A DNA stretch of 64,000 nt from Datisca glomerata (taxonomy: Eukaryota; Streptophyta; Magnoliopsida; Cucurbitales; Datiscaceae). The stretch covers positions 702,788 to 766,787 of the forward strand of contig QANY01011423.1 in NCBI GenBank assembly GCA_003255025.1. The letters run 5' to 3'. This document shows positions 46,750-59,169 of the stretch, piece after piece (the stretch's first letter is position 1; each line of letters begins with the position of its first letter). The position numbers were made by a program, and so were the translations under genes. Under the pieces are notes generated by a model. That model was not told the DNA's origin. It searched no databases and saw only the letters and a program-made list of their open reading frames with translations.

Positions 46750-49012
46750 TGTTGGTCATCGTGGTGCGTGCGCGTCGGAAGCGTGGAGGCGCATGGCCTT
46801 TTTAAAAATTGAACTTTTAATAAAACTTAAATCTTTTAACAAAACAAAACTTGCACACCTCCACGATAACAAAAAAATTCTATTGAAAACTCTTTTTCAA
46901 TCAGTCAGAATCCATTATATATTTATAAGTTAAATTTACAGCATACAAGTTTAGGAATCATATACCTCTTGTAGTCTATATCATTGTCTTTGTAAAAATT
47001 GATCGATCTTGCGTTCCCACGAAATCATTCCAACGATCAATAGACTTCGAGATCCATACCAAGATCTTTCAAGTCAATCCTCAATTCACTAGGACGTGTG
47101 TCAGCACGTAGAATATTACAAGACATTTTTTCTGTCTCTAGATGTTCTTAACACATGAGATCTAGAGATTTACTGAGAATGACTTTAGTGAGACGATTTT
47201 CTAAAAGAACGTGATGATTATTCTTTTGAGATTTGATTAAAATTTAATCGTAGAAGAAAATCTCTCTGACAACAATCGAGTTCTCAATTCAACTCTTGAT
47301 TGACGAAATGATGATCTAACAACTTAGGCCATTAGAATAATATATGTATATATTCTAGATAATGGTGTATCAGAATTTTAGGGATAAATTGAAATAATAT
47401 TTAATTGTAATATTACCAATTGCAGTGGGACTCACTGCAATTGTGCACAACTACAGTGCAACATGCATTGTAGTGTGTCGTGAGCCAGCACAGTGCCTCA
47501 CGGCACCATTGTAGTATCATGTGCCACTATAGTGTTGCACACTCACAATTGTAGTCTCACGTGGCACCACAGTAGTTCATATCAATTTCTGATATCCAAT
47601 CAGTGATTGACACGTGATAATTACGCGAATTAAATATTCATTTTAATCATATAATTATCTAGATATCAGTTAATTCAAAATTAACATATCTGATTATCCC
47701 AATCGACTAACTTATCTGTTATTTCACAAATAACAGATTTAGTTGATTTAAATTATTATCTAATAATAATTTAATTAACTAATTTCATAAATTAGATATT
47801 ATGTCTCACTTATTAATAATTAAAAAAATTATAATTATGTATGTGTGTGTATATATATATATATATAATTTTCGAAAATTATATTTAAATATATAAATAA
47901 TTTAATTAATTAATCACACATAATTATCTCATAATTATGCACTTGCCTCAGAATAAAAATTCATTTTGCAAGTCAGTTCATTTCTCATGTCCTGAAATAT
48001 TCACACCCTAGACAGCGTAGTATAGATGTTAGTTGGGGACCATGGACCTATAATTCTATGCTCCAATAAATCAGATTATTGATTGAACTCTTTAATTAAA
48101 TAATATTATTTATGAATTATATTATTACTCGACTATAAATATGAATTGCGCTCTTAGAGATTATAGAATGTATTTACAGAGTATTCTCATGTAGTCCACT
48201 GACATAATCATTTCATGTAGTTTTGTCCTCCAATTATTGGTTAGTAAATTAGAACTTGTCAAAATTATCATTTTACCCTTCTAATTATATCTTGATCTTT
48301 AAGTATCATTAATCAACTAGTGAATGACTAATTTATAATCTTATTATAAATTTGAGCTCAATAACCATTCAGTTCCAGAATTAACACTTAAGGGGAACCA
48401 ATATACGATCCGTTAGGAAAACTTAGATTTCAAATCTTCTAAGATCATGTTCATAGTCATCCACATCATTGAATCTCCAAAACAAAAGTCACTAGCCTGA
48501 TTAACAGACCTTAACGAGTGAATCAAAAGATCCAGTAGACATGCATAGGAGTTCATGACTACTCAGGATTCAGACTTATCTACATATGATCATTGAATTG
48601 ATGTGTATTAAATCTTTATGATAAACGAAACGTTAATAAATATATTAATTCACATCAGCCATGTCATATATAATCTTATTAAATAAAGTACATTCACTAA
48701 GATGTCTATCCACATCAATTATCTGGATTTAGATCACACGCATTCATAATGCTTAGTAAACCGTACTAGCAACCATTAATTAAAGATTTCATACTTTAAT
48801 ATGCTGCTGACAATTTTATTCATTATCTATGATCTTAATCCTCTCGTACTAATACAGAATCATGATCTCATTAATGAATATGGAATTTTCAAATCTTTAT
48901 ATAAATTATTCAACAATAATTTAAAAGAACAATTATAAGAAAAATGTAATACACATTTTTAAATTTCATATCAAAATGTCAATACACATACTTTGAGGAA
49001 TAACCCCCAACA
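46750..49012 (-). repeat. 5' LTR of copia element D
   Basis: This is 2263 bp, long for a copia element. It holds a TG/TA microsatellite near 47840-47870 and several short repeats built on the word cactatagtgt/ttgtagtgtc (near 47450-47580). Confidence 0.92.
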
Positions 49013-50040
49013 GATTTCAACATCGAGTTAATTCCCTGGACAACTCCAATATCTAAGGCCTCATACCGTATGACACTTGCAGAGATGAAAGAACTTAAGG
49101 AACATCTGTAAGAGTTATTGGACAAGGGCTTTGTTCGCCCCATTGTCTCACCCTAGGGTGCACATATTCTCTTTGTGAAGAAGAAATATGGATACATGAT
49201 GTTTTGTATCGACTATAGGGAGTTGAACAAAGTTATCATTAAAAAAAAGTATCATCTACCTTGAATAGAAGATTTGTTTGATCAACTTCAGGAGCTTATA
49301 TTTTCTCAAAAATTGACTTGCGGTGGGGTATCATCAACTAAGAATAAAGGAGGACACACCGAAGACTGCTTTTCATATTCGTTATGGACATTACGAGTTT
49401 TTGGCCATGCCTTTTGGTTTGATTAATGCCCCTGCAGCATTCATGAACTTGCTGAATCGGGTTTTTTTTGTGATTTTTTTTATGAGCTTGTCATTATTTT
49501 CACAGATGACATCCTACTAATATACTTTAAGTCTGAGGGAGAACACGAGCAACATCTCAAAACCACACTTCAGATTTTAAAGGACTAGAGATTGTATGCC
49601 AAGTTTAATAAGTATGAGTTTTTATTCTAAGATTACCTTTTTGGGACAGGTAGTTTCTAAAGAAGGTATATTAGTGGATCCAGCAAAGATAGAATTAGTA
49701 ATGAACTAGAATCGCCCAACGAGTGTTAAGGAGATTAGGAGTTTCTTGGGATTGGTAAGTTATTATTGGAGTTTTGTGGATGGATTCCTCAAGATTTCTA
49801 CACCTTTGACCAAGTTAATGAGAAACAATGCACGTTACATGTGGTCAAAAGAGTGTGAAAAGAGTTTTCAAAAATTTAAGCAAAGATTTGTATCAGCCCC
49901 AGTTTTTATTGAGCCCTCTGGGAATGATGGATTTGTCATCTACAACGATGTGTCATGGGTGGGCTTGAGTTGTGTATAGATGCAGCATGGGAAGGTTAGT
50001 CTATGTTTCCCAACAATTGAAAAGTTACGAACAATACAAC
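49013..50040 (+). pseudogene. Ty3/gypsy reverse transcriptase, right half
   Basis: Directly after the copia LTR the plus strand resumes with DFNIELIPWTTPISKASYRM, then [28 protein letters not shown] ([11 protein letters not shown]) and DLFDQLQ. The frames 49323-49520 ([21 protein letters not shown], cut here, then [12 protein letters not shown]) and the catalytic FTDDIL string (about 49497-49515) follow. The thumb and RNase H start follow at 49746-49979 (GLVSYYWSFVDGFLKISTPL). Several stops and one frameshift break it. The match fades after QLKSYEQYNPT at about 50040. Confidence 0.92.
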
Positions 50041-52950
50041 CCAACACTCCTTACGCTAATAACTAATTGCCAGAATAATTTTGCACGGACTAGCATAATC
50101 ATGAGCAAAGTGAGTCTCTTGATTTCATTAGCCAAATCCATCCAATGATACAATGACTAGCTTAATTCTACAACATTGTCCAATAACATGATTTTATCGT
50201 AATATTTGACCTTACAAGTGGATTCAAAGTGAGTTCGTTGCTGGCGTTAATGGCTTCTTTTCCCCATTTCTATAAACGAAGAAAAATGGTTTCACGAAAA
50301 ATGTCTTCAAGATTTGGTTTCGTGTGATGAATTTTTTTTTTATTTTATAACCTTTATTTGATTGGTTGATTGATAGGTGATGACAGTTATTTTTACTATG
50401 GTTAATTGGTGGTTATCAAAACTAGATTAGTTTATTTTTGTTTTATTTTTTCAATAATATCTAATTAGTGGAAAGCAAATTATTTATTTTCTCTAATTTA
50501 TGATTGGAGGTAAGTGATTGATTTAAGTGTTTTTCAAGGGTTGATTTGGCAGATTTTTGTTTTTTTTTTGTTTTTTGGTAATTACTTGATTTACGGTTAT
50601 GAAAAATATAATTAAAAAAGTTAAGCATTAATTACACACAATTTTAGTATCATTGAAACTAGTATATCACATATATACGTATGTTATACTATAATACCTT
50701 CAAAAACACAATATCTATAAATTTCTTGAAAGATTTATCCAATAATATTTGTTGATAAGAATTGTTTATTTTTAATGATTATGAAATAAACTTGCATATG
50801 TGATGAAAGTGTTTATTGTTGTTTTTTATAGATTTAATTTAAATTTTATTAATTTTTTTTATTTAGGGCTTAATTGATTGAAGGAAAGTTACTATATTAA
50901 CAGTTTTCAAGGGATTTTTATTTGTTGTATTTGAGATTATTAAATACGATTTTCAAGGATGTATTTCATTGATCAATGATTATGGTATGTTTGAATTTTA
51001 AATAATTACTTTCAAATTGATAGTATCTATCAATTAGGATATCAGATCTATATCGATGATATACCCGAAAATATTAATAACTTATAATAAATAGATGAAG
51101 GTCATATTAATCCAAAATTGTTAACCAATTAAGAAATTTACTATTTACCTAAATCTATTGAAAACTTGTTATTTCTTAAAACACCCCTTTAAAGTTGTCT
51201 ATTATGAAAAAATTTCCTTAATTTTATACAGACATTAACCATGTGGATTCATTTTCATTTTACTTAAGAAGCCATTTGAGGACTTGACCTAAATCTGATT
51301 TCTGATATCTGATGCTAGCATTTCATATCAGAATATACTAAGGAAAAGAAATTGGCTTGGTACTGGCAGAAACAATGGTCCAGAGCAAAATGACTAACGC
51401 TGGTTCAAAGCAAAATATGGCATTATACTTGACTGGTACATTAAGAATATATATAAGAAAGGTACCTCCTTTCTTTCAAATAGATAACATGGCTCAGTTT
51501 AAAATTCAAGGTCTTTTTCTATAAAACCTATATTATAGTAAGCAAAACTTGAAAGAAGGGTTCTATAGTTGTGTCAAAGCATTGGATTAGGTCCTTCTAA
51601 GAGATGAGATTTGGTTCAAGAAAGCTCTTCAACTTTTTTTCTTTCTGTTGCTCCAATCTACCTCCCATGACTGTCAAATTATTTCAATATGGTAGTGATT
51701 ATAATGCGCACAATGTTCAATATTGTTATTACGCTATAATACGGGTAACATATGACTTAGAATTTCTTTTGTTTAAAATAAATTACACTCTTTATAATAT
51801 CTATGTATGAAAAGTGTTGGAGCACTTTTAGCATTTTTATGGCATCAATTAGTACCAATCTGTATTTGCATAACAATAATGTAACAAACGTTTTCATTTC
51901 ATTTTATATGAGATTTTAAGTAACCAATCCAGTAGGAGATTGTTAATTGTTATTTTGCTTTGGATTAACAGTTTTTCTTGGACTTTGAAAAGTAATTATT
52001 GGAGAAGAATTGATGTAAATAAAAATAGGTTCGATTTGTTTTACGGCTAAGTTAATGAAATAAATAATCAACAATTTGAATTAAAAGAAAGAATTATCCA
52101 CCCCGCGAAAAATGTCTAAGGTTATTTAAATAAGAGTGAGTAAATTCTCCTATCTCAAATCGATTTAGGTTTGGTTAACAATATGAGAAAACCGAAGCAA
52201 GCCAATTTAATCGGATATCAGAAAAATTATACTTAACCAAACAAATGTTAGTATTTAATCTACCCAACAGTCGGTTCCTAGTTGATAGACCAGATCTGAA
52301 ACACGATTCACACAAGTACAAATTGCAACGCTCAGTTAATATCCAAACTGGACCAAGCTAAGTGTAGATGCAAGGTTGTCACGTGGGTGAGGTGCAGGAG
52401 TGGCTTAGTCCTAGCTTGTGACCGGAACAACGCCTGAGAACGTCAGGAGGTGAAGGGGGAACACTCTAGACGCTCAAGGGTGGTGACAAATGCTTGCTCT
52501 CTCTATTGCCCTAATGCCCTAATAACTAGAGATGATTAAATAACCATGCTATCAGAGTATCATATATTTTGCATTCCAGAAGCATGTCATTGACTCATTC
52601 TTATAAGCTCAAGCGTGCCTAGAACAATTGATCAAAGCATAGGATGATGAACTCAATGTTGATCCAAGTGAAAAGTTGCGGAGGACACCCAATTATATAG
52701 ACAGAACCTTCCTAGTTCCTAGTTCCGTCTTATCTTTAGATTCCAATCACAAATCGAGCAAGTGCTTTTTTCTCTTCAATCAATGGCTTAGTACTATGAG
52801 TCAAAATAATTTTTTGAATACTGAATTCAAAACAAATGAAGGAATAAAATGTGACGGACACAAATTGAATATATAATTGCCCATCTAACACAAAATTATG
52901 CGACAATCTTTTTAATCATTATCATATTGTTTAATAACAAGAAGAATTCC
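50041..52950. other. Intergenic DNA downstream of the prefoldin gene
   Basis: No gene is recognised. A stretch at 50060-50220 has an open, balanced composition but no family match. A GC-richer stretch at 52370-52510 is broken in all frames. The 3' untranslated end and polyadenylation site of the prefoldin gene probably lie within the last few hundred bases (toward 52700-53037). Confidence 0.45.
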
Positions 52951-53037
52951 TAACAAGAAGGACAGAAAGAAGAACCACATTCAAAGCCTCAGATAGAGAT
53001 TAACTGACTTAGCTTATGTGACAACTACTAATGCACT

Positions 53038-56026
53038 TTACGCCTTGACTTTTCCAGCCTGGAGAGACTGAATCCTCTGTTGTACCTTCAAAATCTACAA
53101 GACAATAATGCCAACTATGAGTTACAAAGCATTTTACTAAAGGTCAAATATTAAGAAGTGATATCTTCCTCTATTTGTAGGTTCTGTGATGTCATCCCAC
53201 TCAAAGTTGGATGTAAGCCACGTAATGAATGGAGGAAAATTATATCGTCACCCAAATGCTTTTGTACAGTAATTGATACCTACTTGCATTTGTACAAATT
53301 AGCAAAATTTTAAAGAAAGATTACAAACCACTTCTTTCTTGCTATTTTGCTTCTCTTCCAAGTCTTGGAGGGTGGCATCAAGCCGCTTCCTGATTTGTAC
53401 AAGACATCATTTGACAATAAAGACAAATAGTACTAGAGAAGAAAAGTAACTAAACTAAGATCACTATCATGTGAAAGGGCATGGAACACATAAAAAATAT
53501 TAAAAGGAAATCATGTAAGTGCACGAGGTTAAGCAGATTAACTATATAGAGGTAAATGATGTGAGTATATGACAATGTCCATTATAACACATTCTAGAAG
53601 AACTCCAAAGACTCACTCAAGTCACAAGAAGCAATCACATAAGCATTGAAGCCGATACCAAATTATGAGGGTAGAATAATAATAAAAGAAAACAAGTTTT
53701 CTTCAGTATAAGCAGATAAGTTACAAACAATACTTCTTCATACCGGACCCACATGCACTGAAGTCTGAAACCGACTAATGTAATGGAAATGCATAGATGC
53801 ATACAATAAAGCAAAGAAGAATTTGTAAATATCAGTTCAGTCTAATCTCTTTTGATCATTGTGATTTACGGAATGATTACATAAATTGGTATAAAAATTA
53901 AAACCCCCAAAGATTAGACATGAACCATGAGAAGTAACAGAAACTGATTAAAAAAGGAGGAAGAACCTACAATTCAGCAGACATGTATTCAATTCTCTTG
54001 CGCACATTAGCATTAGCCTCTGCCAAATCCTGCTTAACGAGTATTGGACCAATTAACTTGTACACATTCGCATCTTCCTTTAGCAAATCCAACTCCTACA
54101 TATGCACAACAAAGTAACAAACAAAAAACCAAAGAACCAAAAGGCAGATTACTAACCAGTCATTAAGAATTAATTTTTTTGATAAGTAAAGATTATATTA
54201 ACAAGAAGAAAACCCCGAGGGCTACAAAAAACAAAAGAATCAGGGGAGAAGAGACCAATAATAAAAAAAAAAAACTTGGTCTCACTCAATGGATCTAGAG
54301 AAAAGAAAAGATCCATTCTTTACAAAGGTTTACAAAATGAATTAGAAACTTTGTCAAAACAGTTAGAAGTTCCCTCAAAAGCTTTTCCATTCCTTTCAGC
54401 CCAAACTCTCCAGAGAATGCATAAAGGAATCAATCTCCAGATTTTCTTCTCCACTACCCCCCTACCCAAAGAATACCAGCTTCTAAGAGCTTCCTTGACG
54501 GGTGCCTGGCATAACCCAAAATAATCCGGCTCTCCTTACCACTCGGGTCCACAGCTTGTACGAGAAGGGGCAATGTAGAAACAAATGGTGCCTGTTCTCC
54601 TCTTGATGCATAGAAAGGTAGCGCCTATTAACCCCTTCTTTGTAACTTGTCAATGGTTAAGTTGGCCTCCGAAACTGTAGTCCATCCCAAAAAAGCATAT
54701 CTAGGAGAGACACTTGTCTTCCAAACCGAGGTGGTAGGAAAACTGCAGTTATAAGGCTCTATCATAGATCTAAAATAAGACTTGACCAAGAACACTCCGT
54801 CCTTAGAATGAGACCACAAGACTGAATCTGCCCGAGAAGGACAGGTCTCAGTTTGATAGAGGGTATTTAGGAGGTTTAGGAACATCTCCATCTCCCAGTC
54901 ATTGCAATCTCTAACAAAGATGGGATCCCAGCTAATCAGATTGCCGTTGAATTTCAAAAAAACTGAAACCATAACCTGCTTACAAGGGCACAAGGCGAAG
55001 AGCTGAGGGAAGAGGGATTGTAAGTTTGACCAGAAAGATATACTATCTTGAGAGCCCACTTTGAACTTAATGTGGCTCTGAAAAGAGCTCCATCTCCTCC
55101 TGAAAATCTTCGAAATACTGCAGCCTAACAAAGAAGGATGAGGCCTCATCATCCAACCTCCTTCCTCAATGTCATACTTAAGAGCTATAACAGATCTCCA
55201 AAGATGATCTCGTTCTGTCATAAACTTCCACAACCATTTACTGAGAAGAGCAAGATTAAAGGATCTCAAATCATTGATGCCCAAGCCCCCTTTAACCTTT
55301 GATCTGCAGATTTGATTTTGTCCCAACTGACCAAGTGGATTGAATTAAACTTCGGTCTACCTCTTCAGAACTACCTCATTAAGAATTAATTACAAAGTAA
55401 TAATTACATAAGTAGATTGAATTAAATTGCCACATAACCCAGTAAACTCTCTTTGTTAACCTTATAAATAATTACACAATTACATTCCCTGGTCAGGATT
55501 TCAAAATTGCATAGACTATATTAATGCGAGGCTTAAAAGTTTTAAATACTACCTAGAAAGAACCAGACAATCTATTCGCTTATTAACAATGATGATTAGT
55601 GACTTAAAAAAGAAAAAAAAGTACAAAAAATGCCTATTTTCCTTCACTTCTATACTTCCGGTTAAAAAAATTAACTAAACTTATTCAATTTAAGAAACAA
55701 ATTGAAGAGAGCAAAACCTTGAGGACGAGCTCGTTCTCACCCAACTGAATGGTGTACTTCTTCCTCATTTGGTGATTCTTCGCAATATCTAATAAACCAT
55801 AAACCAAGTTAAAATTTCGACAAATGAAAAATATCTAATAAACCATAAAACAAGTTAATATTTCGACAAATGAAAAATGAAAACAGAATTAGAGGATGCT
55901 AGGGTTTATTGGAAGAAGAGAATGAAGGTCAAAAGTAAGAAACTTGCCTTTTTGAAGTTTGCTGAGATCGTTGGCTTTGATCTCAAGCTCACGCTGAAGC
56001 TCTCGAAGAGAACCCGACAAACTCAT
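53038..56026 (-). CDS. PFD6: Prefoldin subunit 6 (beta-type prefoldin subunit)
   Basis: Five coding exons on the minus strand join in frame to a 130-residue protein, the usual length for plant prefoldin 6: 55948-56026, 55718-55788, 53971-54095, 53329-53389 and 53038-53094 (TAA at 53038-53040). Phases are compatible at every junction. The N-terminal helix reads MSLSGSLRELQRELEIKAND, and the centre carries RKKYTIQLGENELVLKELDL and VYKLIGPILVKQDLAEANAN, typical of the family. A C-terminal coiled-coil helix ends IQSLQAGKVKA. Prefoldin is a cytosolic hexameric co-chaperone that hands unfolded actin and tubulin to the chaperonin CCT; subunit 6 is one of four beta-type subunits. Start chosen at ATG 56026; an upstream in-frame GTG (56101) gives an unsupported extension. 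Intron 1 uses a GC donor (AAG/GCAAGT) and intron 2 holds a LINE. I see no disabling mutation. Confidence 0.96.
54176..55376 (-). mobile_element. 5'-truncated LINE 2 in intron 2 of the prefoldin gene
   Basis: A 1201-bp insertion is bounded by a perfect 15-bp duplication, cattaagaattaatt, at 54161-54175 and 55377-55391. On the minus strand it ends in a short A-rich tail (ATCAAAAAAA), so it points the same way as the host gene. Loss of the 5' part is typical for LINEs. Intron 2 is about 1.6 kb, of which about 1.2 kb is this insert. Confidence 0.95.
54628..55326 (-). pseudogene. LINE 2 C-terminal reading frame
   Basis: A 232-codon open frame covers the region downstream of the LINE reverse transcriptase. 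It begins at the KVKGGLGINDLRSFNLALLS hallmark and continues through LWRSVIALKYDIEEGG, SFWSNLQSLFPQLFAL and DSVLWSHSKDGVFLVKSY. It ends in the start of the zf-RVT segment (VWKTSVSPRYAFLGW). The frame is intact over its length, but the reverse-transcriptase catalytic part is absent, so it is non-functional. A short intact frame suggests the insertion is not very old. Confidence 0.92.
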
Positions 56027-56734
56027 TCTGATCTGACCAAGGGCGGAGCCAGACTCGGTTTCAGTGGGGTCACTGGTTCCGCTGCTCCTGTTTCTGTTCA
56101 CGGTGCATTTTATATTATTCTAGTATATATGCATACACACACATATGTATGAGAGAGAGAAATACCAAGATATAAAACTGTATACAACAATTTTTCATTA
56201 AAATTTAAGTTTACAAGAAATCACAAAATTACATCTGTTCTTTTAAAAAAATCATTTTAGCAGAGATCAGGTTTCTAATAAACAATCAGCCACAAATCAG
56301 ATTCCTAATAAATCAGATTTCTAACAATCAGCCACAAATCAGGTTCCTAATAAATTCTCATTAATTTCTACACCACTGAACCAGTGAAGGATGAAATTTG
56401 CATTAATCAACCACATAAGTAATCAACAACAGAACAAGAATAATTTGCATCACACAATGAAAAACAGAAAATTTGCAGAAAAGGAAGAGGAAATGGTTTC
56501 TCGGGAGCTAACTTTCTGAGTAAAAGAGGGCTCCGATAGGTCGCGTTCTTGACATTTACAGCCAACAGATCCATAACCGAACAGGAAGAGCCAAAACGAG
56601 CATATAAAACCAAACAGATCCAAAATGAATAAAAGCTAAAGTTGATTGAAAGAGTCAAAGAGAACAGAAAAGGAAGAGGAAGATAAACCGAAACGGGTAT
56701 ATATAACAAAAACAATCACATCCAATCTGAATCA

Positions 56735-56747
56735 GCAGCGACCAGTG

Positions 56748-56779
<32 letters not shown>

Positions 56780-56782
56780 GTA
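56735..56782. repeat. GA-rich microsatellite next to the prefoldin 5' exon
   Basis: Gagaga and cagaga runs lie in the putative 5' intron, directly after its donor site on the minus strand. Confidence 0.85.
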
Positions 56783-56783
56783 C

Positions 56784-56875
56784 CTCGCACAGTAGCTCGG
56801 TCGGAACTCGGACACGCAGGGACTTCGGGCTCGGTCGCAACTTTCAGGGCTCGCGTCGGGCTCGGGGAGAAGGAT
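56784..56875 (-). other. PFD6: Probable 5' untranslated exon of the prefoldin gene
   Basis: A GC-rich stretch on the minus strand ends in a donor-like GCGAG/GTACTC (exon end at 56784). A roughly 660-bp intron would reach an acceptor near 56120 (TATACTAG) or 56090 (GTGAACAG). If the first acceptor is used, a 12-codon upstream frame (ATG at about 56110) would sit in the leader. The exon extent and transcription start are inferred. Confidence 0.45.
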
Positions 56876-56879
56876 GGAT

Positions 56880-57031
56880 TTTAGGAGAAATTAAGGATTT
56901 TTGGAAATTTGGGGATTTTTAGGGATATTAGGGTTTTTTGTTGATGAGGTTAAAAATAAAATCTTTTAGGGTTAAAACTGCAAGTAAAATGTTAAAATTT
57001 AAGAAACTTAATGGGCTAATAATTAAAAATA
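56880..57031. other. Probable promoter region of the prefoldin gene
   Basis: AT-rich, with gattttt and attaggg repeats immediately upstream of the inferred 5' exon. I see no clear TATA box. A transposon-like sequence begins about 150 bp further upstream. Confidence 0.3.
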
Positions 57032-57848
57032 GGGCTTGTTTGGAGTGTTTTTATAAAAGAATTTTCTGAAAACTGGAAGAATTATTTTATTAAAAAACGT
57101 TTAATTAGATAATTGCTTTGTGATTATTTACAAAAAAAAATATTGTATAAATGTTAAATCAACGAATTTTTTATAGTGTATTAAATATATCAAACTGGAA
57201 GAATTTTTTTATAGTGTATTAATATAGCAAAGTAGAGCTCCATCTTGAAAGCAACTAACTCGAAGATCTGAAGAGCTCCATCATGAACGAAGCAGAGCTC
57301 CATCTCGAAGATCTGAAGAACCCCATCGTGGACGAAGAATAGCTCGAGCTCCAGCGAACTCAAAATCGAGTTTCAGGGAAGATTTCGTTGGAAGTCGTCT
57401 TCGATTTTGGACGAGTTTTTCTCTGTAGTTTCGGACGAGTTTCTCTATAGTTCAGCGAAGATTTCGTTGGACGACTATTCTTCGATTTTGGACTGTTCTT
57501 CGATTTCAAAGGTATCGATTCAGTACCGATTTCTCTGTTTTATGCGATTCAAGGCATTAATATTAGGCGAACGTGATTTCTCCGTGGTTTAGTAGATCCA
57601 TCTCGAGTTTTTGTGAAGATTGGAGAAATTTAAAAATTAAAAGAAACTCCATGAATCAGATACCAAAATCAAACCTTGTTTCTATGTTTTTTTACAGAAA
57701 GGATGTTGAGGAAGCGGAGGGAAGAGATCAGAAAATGAAATGAAAAGAAAAAGAAGAGAGGAAATGTTTAAAAAAAAAAGGTAAACCAAAAACTGAAAAA
57801 AGTGATTTTGTAGTTTTTGGATTATTTACCTATTCCCAAACAAGTTTT
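57032..57848. mobile_element. Possible non-autonomous TIR element
   Basis: The left end, GGGCTTGTTTGGAGTG, and the complement of the right end, AAAACTTGTTTGGGAA, share the CTTGTTTGG core seen in Harbinger- or hAT-like termini. The interior holds short direct repeats (gagctccatc and gaagatttcgttgga, each two or three times) and no transposase. No target duplication could be confirmed. It sits directly upstream of the prefoldin gene. Confidence 0.4.
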
Positions 57849-58637
57849 ATTTTTTTAAAAAAAATTAAAAAAATTAAAAAGTCGTTCCCAAACAGAACTG
57901 TTCCCTACTAAAAAAATTGAGTAGGTCACTTGACCCCACCCTCGTCTACGTGACCGCTTCTAAATCTGACTGTGTTTTCTTCTTCTTCGTTGGACTCAAA
58001 AGAGCCTGATTTTACTATATTTTTGTGGCTAAGCCACGAACGCTAAAACATATGTCGAGTTGCATATCTGAAGGCCCAATTCCGGCACTGGCCCAACTAT
58101 AGGATAATCGAGACGTCATAGACCAACTCTAGTCGACTGCTTTTTTTACCCAACATTAGAATACTAGTTAAATATCATGTGTGATTTATGTGTTTTGACC
58201 TATGATATTTGAATTCATTCACAAATTATAACAACATAGAGATATAAATTGATTTACACGACTATGAAAAGATAATTCAAATTAAATGAAGTAAATCAAA
58301 TTATATATAGAAAAAAATATCCATTTAATGTGTTTAATATTAATCTTTAAGGATTAAGATCAGCTTGTAATCCATGCCATAAAAAATAATTAGCTAAAGG
58401 AGATACTGAGTTAATTTGATACTATTCATTTATTTTTATCTTTTAAATTTTAGATATTAATAATGAGGAGAAATTGTCTTTAACATTGATAATTCTAACA
58501 AAATTATTGAAAATGACTCTTCATGCGATTTTATATGTTTAATTTTAAGTTTAAAAATAATATAGAAAACTTAAAGATAGTTGGGGTAATATTGTCTAAA
58601 AATGTTTCTTTAACTTCTACATTTTTATATATGTAAT
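57849..58637. other. Intergenic DNA, no gene seen
   Basis: Another ttcccaaacag word lies at about 57883, possibly from a relative of the preceding element. The remainder is AT-rich without open frames. Confidence 0.45.
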
Positions 58638-59169
58638 AAAAAGATTAGGGTAAACTACAGTTTTACCCCCTGCAGTACGAGGTAGGTTTCATTTTAAACT
58701 CTCCATTTTAAAAATTGGCAGAGTAAACCCTACAGTTATCTTTTGTATTCACATTAGACCTTCTATTGCACATCCACTTAAAAATATCAATGGTTGTCAC
58801 TAACTGTTGATGTAGTATTATGTGACAAGTAGCCTAACGTCATTAATTTACCCAACACCCATGTGGCAGGATTACCCAAAATACCATTAATTCCTCCACT
58901 TATTTCTTCTTCCTGTTCGTTCGCACTTCACAGCCCTTCTCCATTATTGCAACAGTCTTGCATCCAAATGGTATCCCACAGGAGCAATGCCCATTTCCAA
59001 AAACATAGAATCAAAACTCATTTACAAATGGTATCCCACAGAAGCTGAAAGTAACAAATGAGTATTTGTTCTGCTTTTTGTTTAGATTTCTTGTTGTTAT
59101 CGAAATCTATATCTGTTTTTTTTTTCAAATTTTAAAATTGTGGATTCTCCTCTATAGGGTAATTTTCAG

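Larger units (their letters stand above)
40661..49012 (-). mobile_element. Ty1/copia element D with 2.2-kb LTRs, inside a gypsy gene
   Basis: Long direct repeats (40661-42814 and 46750-49012) align along most of their length. The right one has textbook termini, TGTTGG to CCAACA. A Met-tRNA primer site sits at its inner edge, and a polypurine tract (AAAATGGGAGAC on the minus strand) sits inside the left one. The 3.9-kb interior holds copia gag, protease and RNase H remnants; integrase and reverse transcriptase are deleted. Gypsy coding sequence continues on both sides. The left LTR start is altered (tgttgtcacg) and about 150 bp shorter, so the target duplication could not be confirmed. Confidence 0.9.

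Noticed and set aside
50060..50220. Possible host exon after the gypsy fragment
   Set aside because: It is open in one frame but has no recognised family and no splice-site context; chance cannot be excluded.
56027..56101. N-terminal extension of prefoldin 6 from an upstream GTG
   Set aside because: Plant genes start at ATG in nearly all cases, and the ATG at 56026 gives the normal family length.
56407..56840. Hydrophobic minus-strand frames in the prefoldin 5' region
   Set aside because: They lie in the inferred 5' intron and GA repeat; no signal of a real membrane protein.
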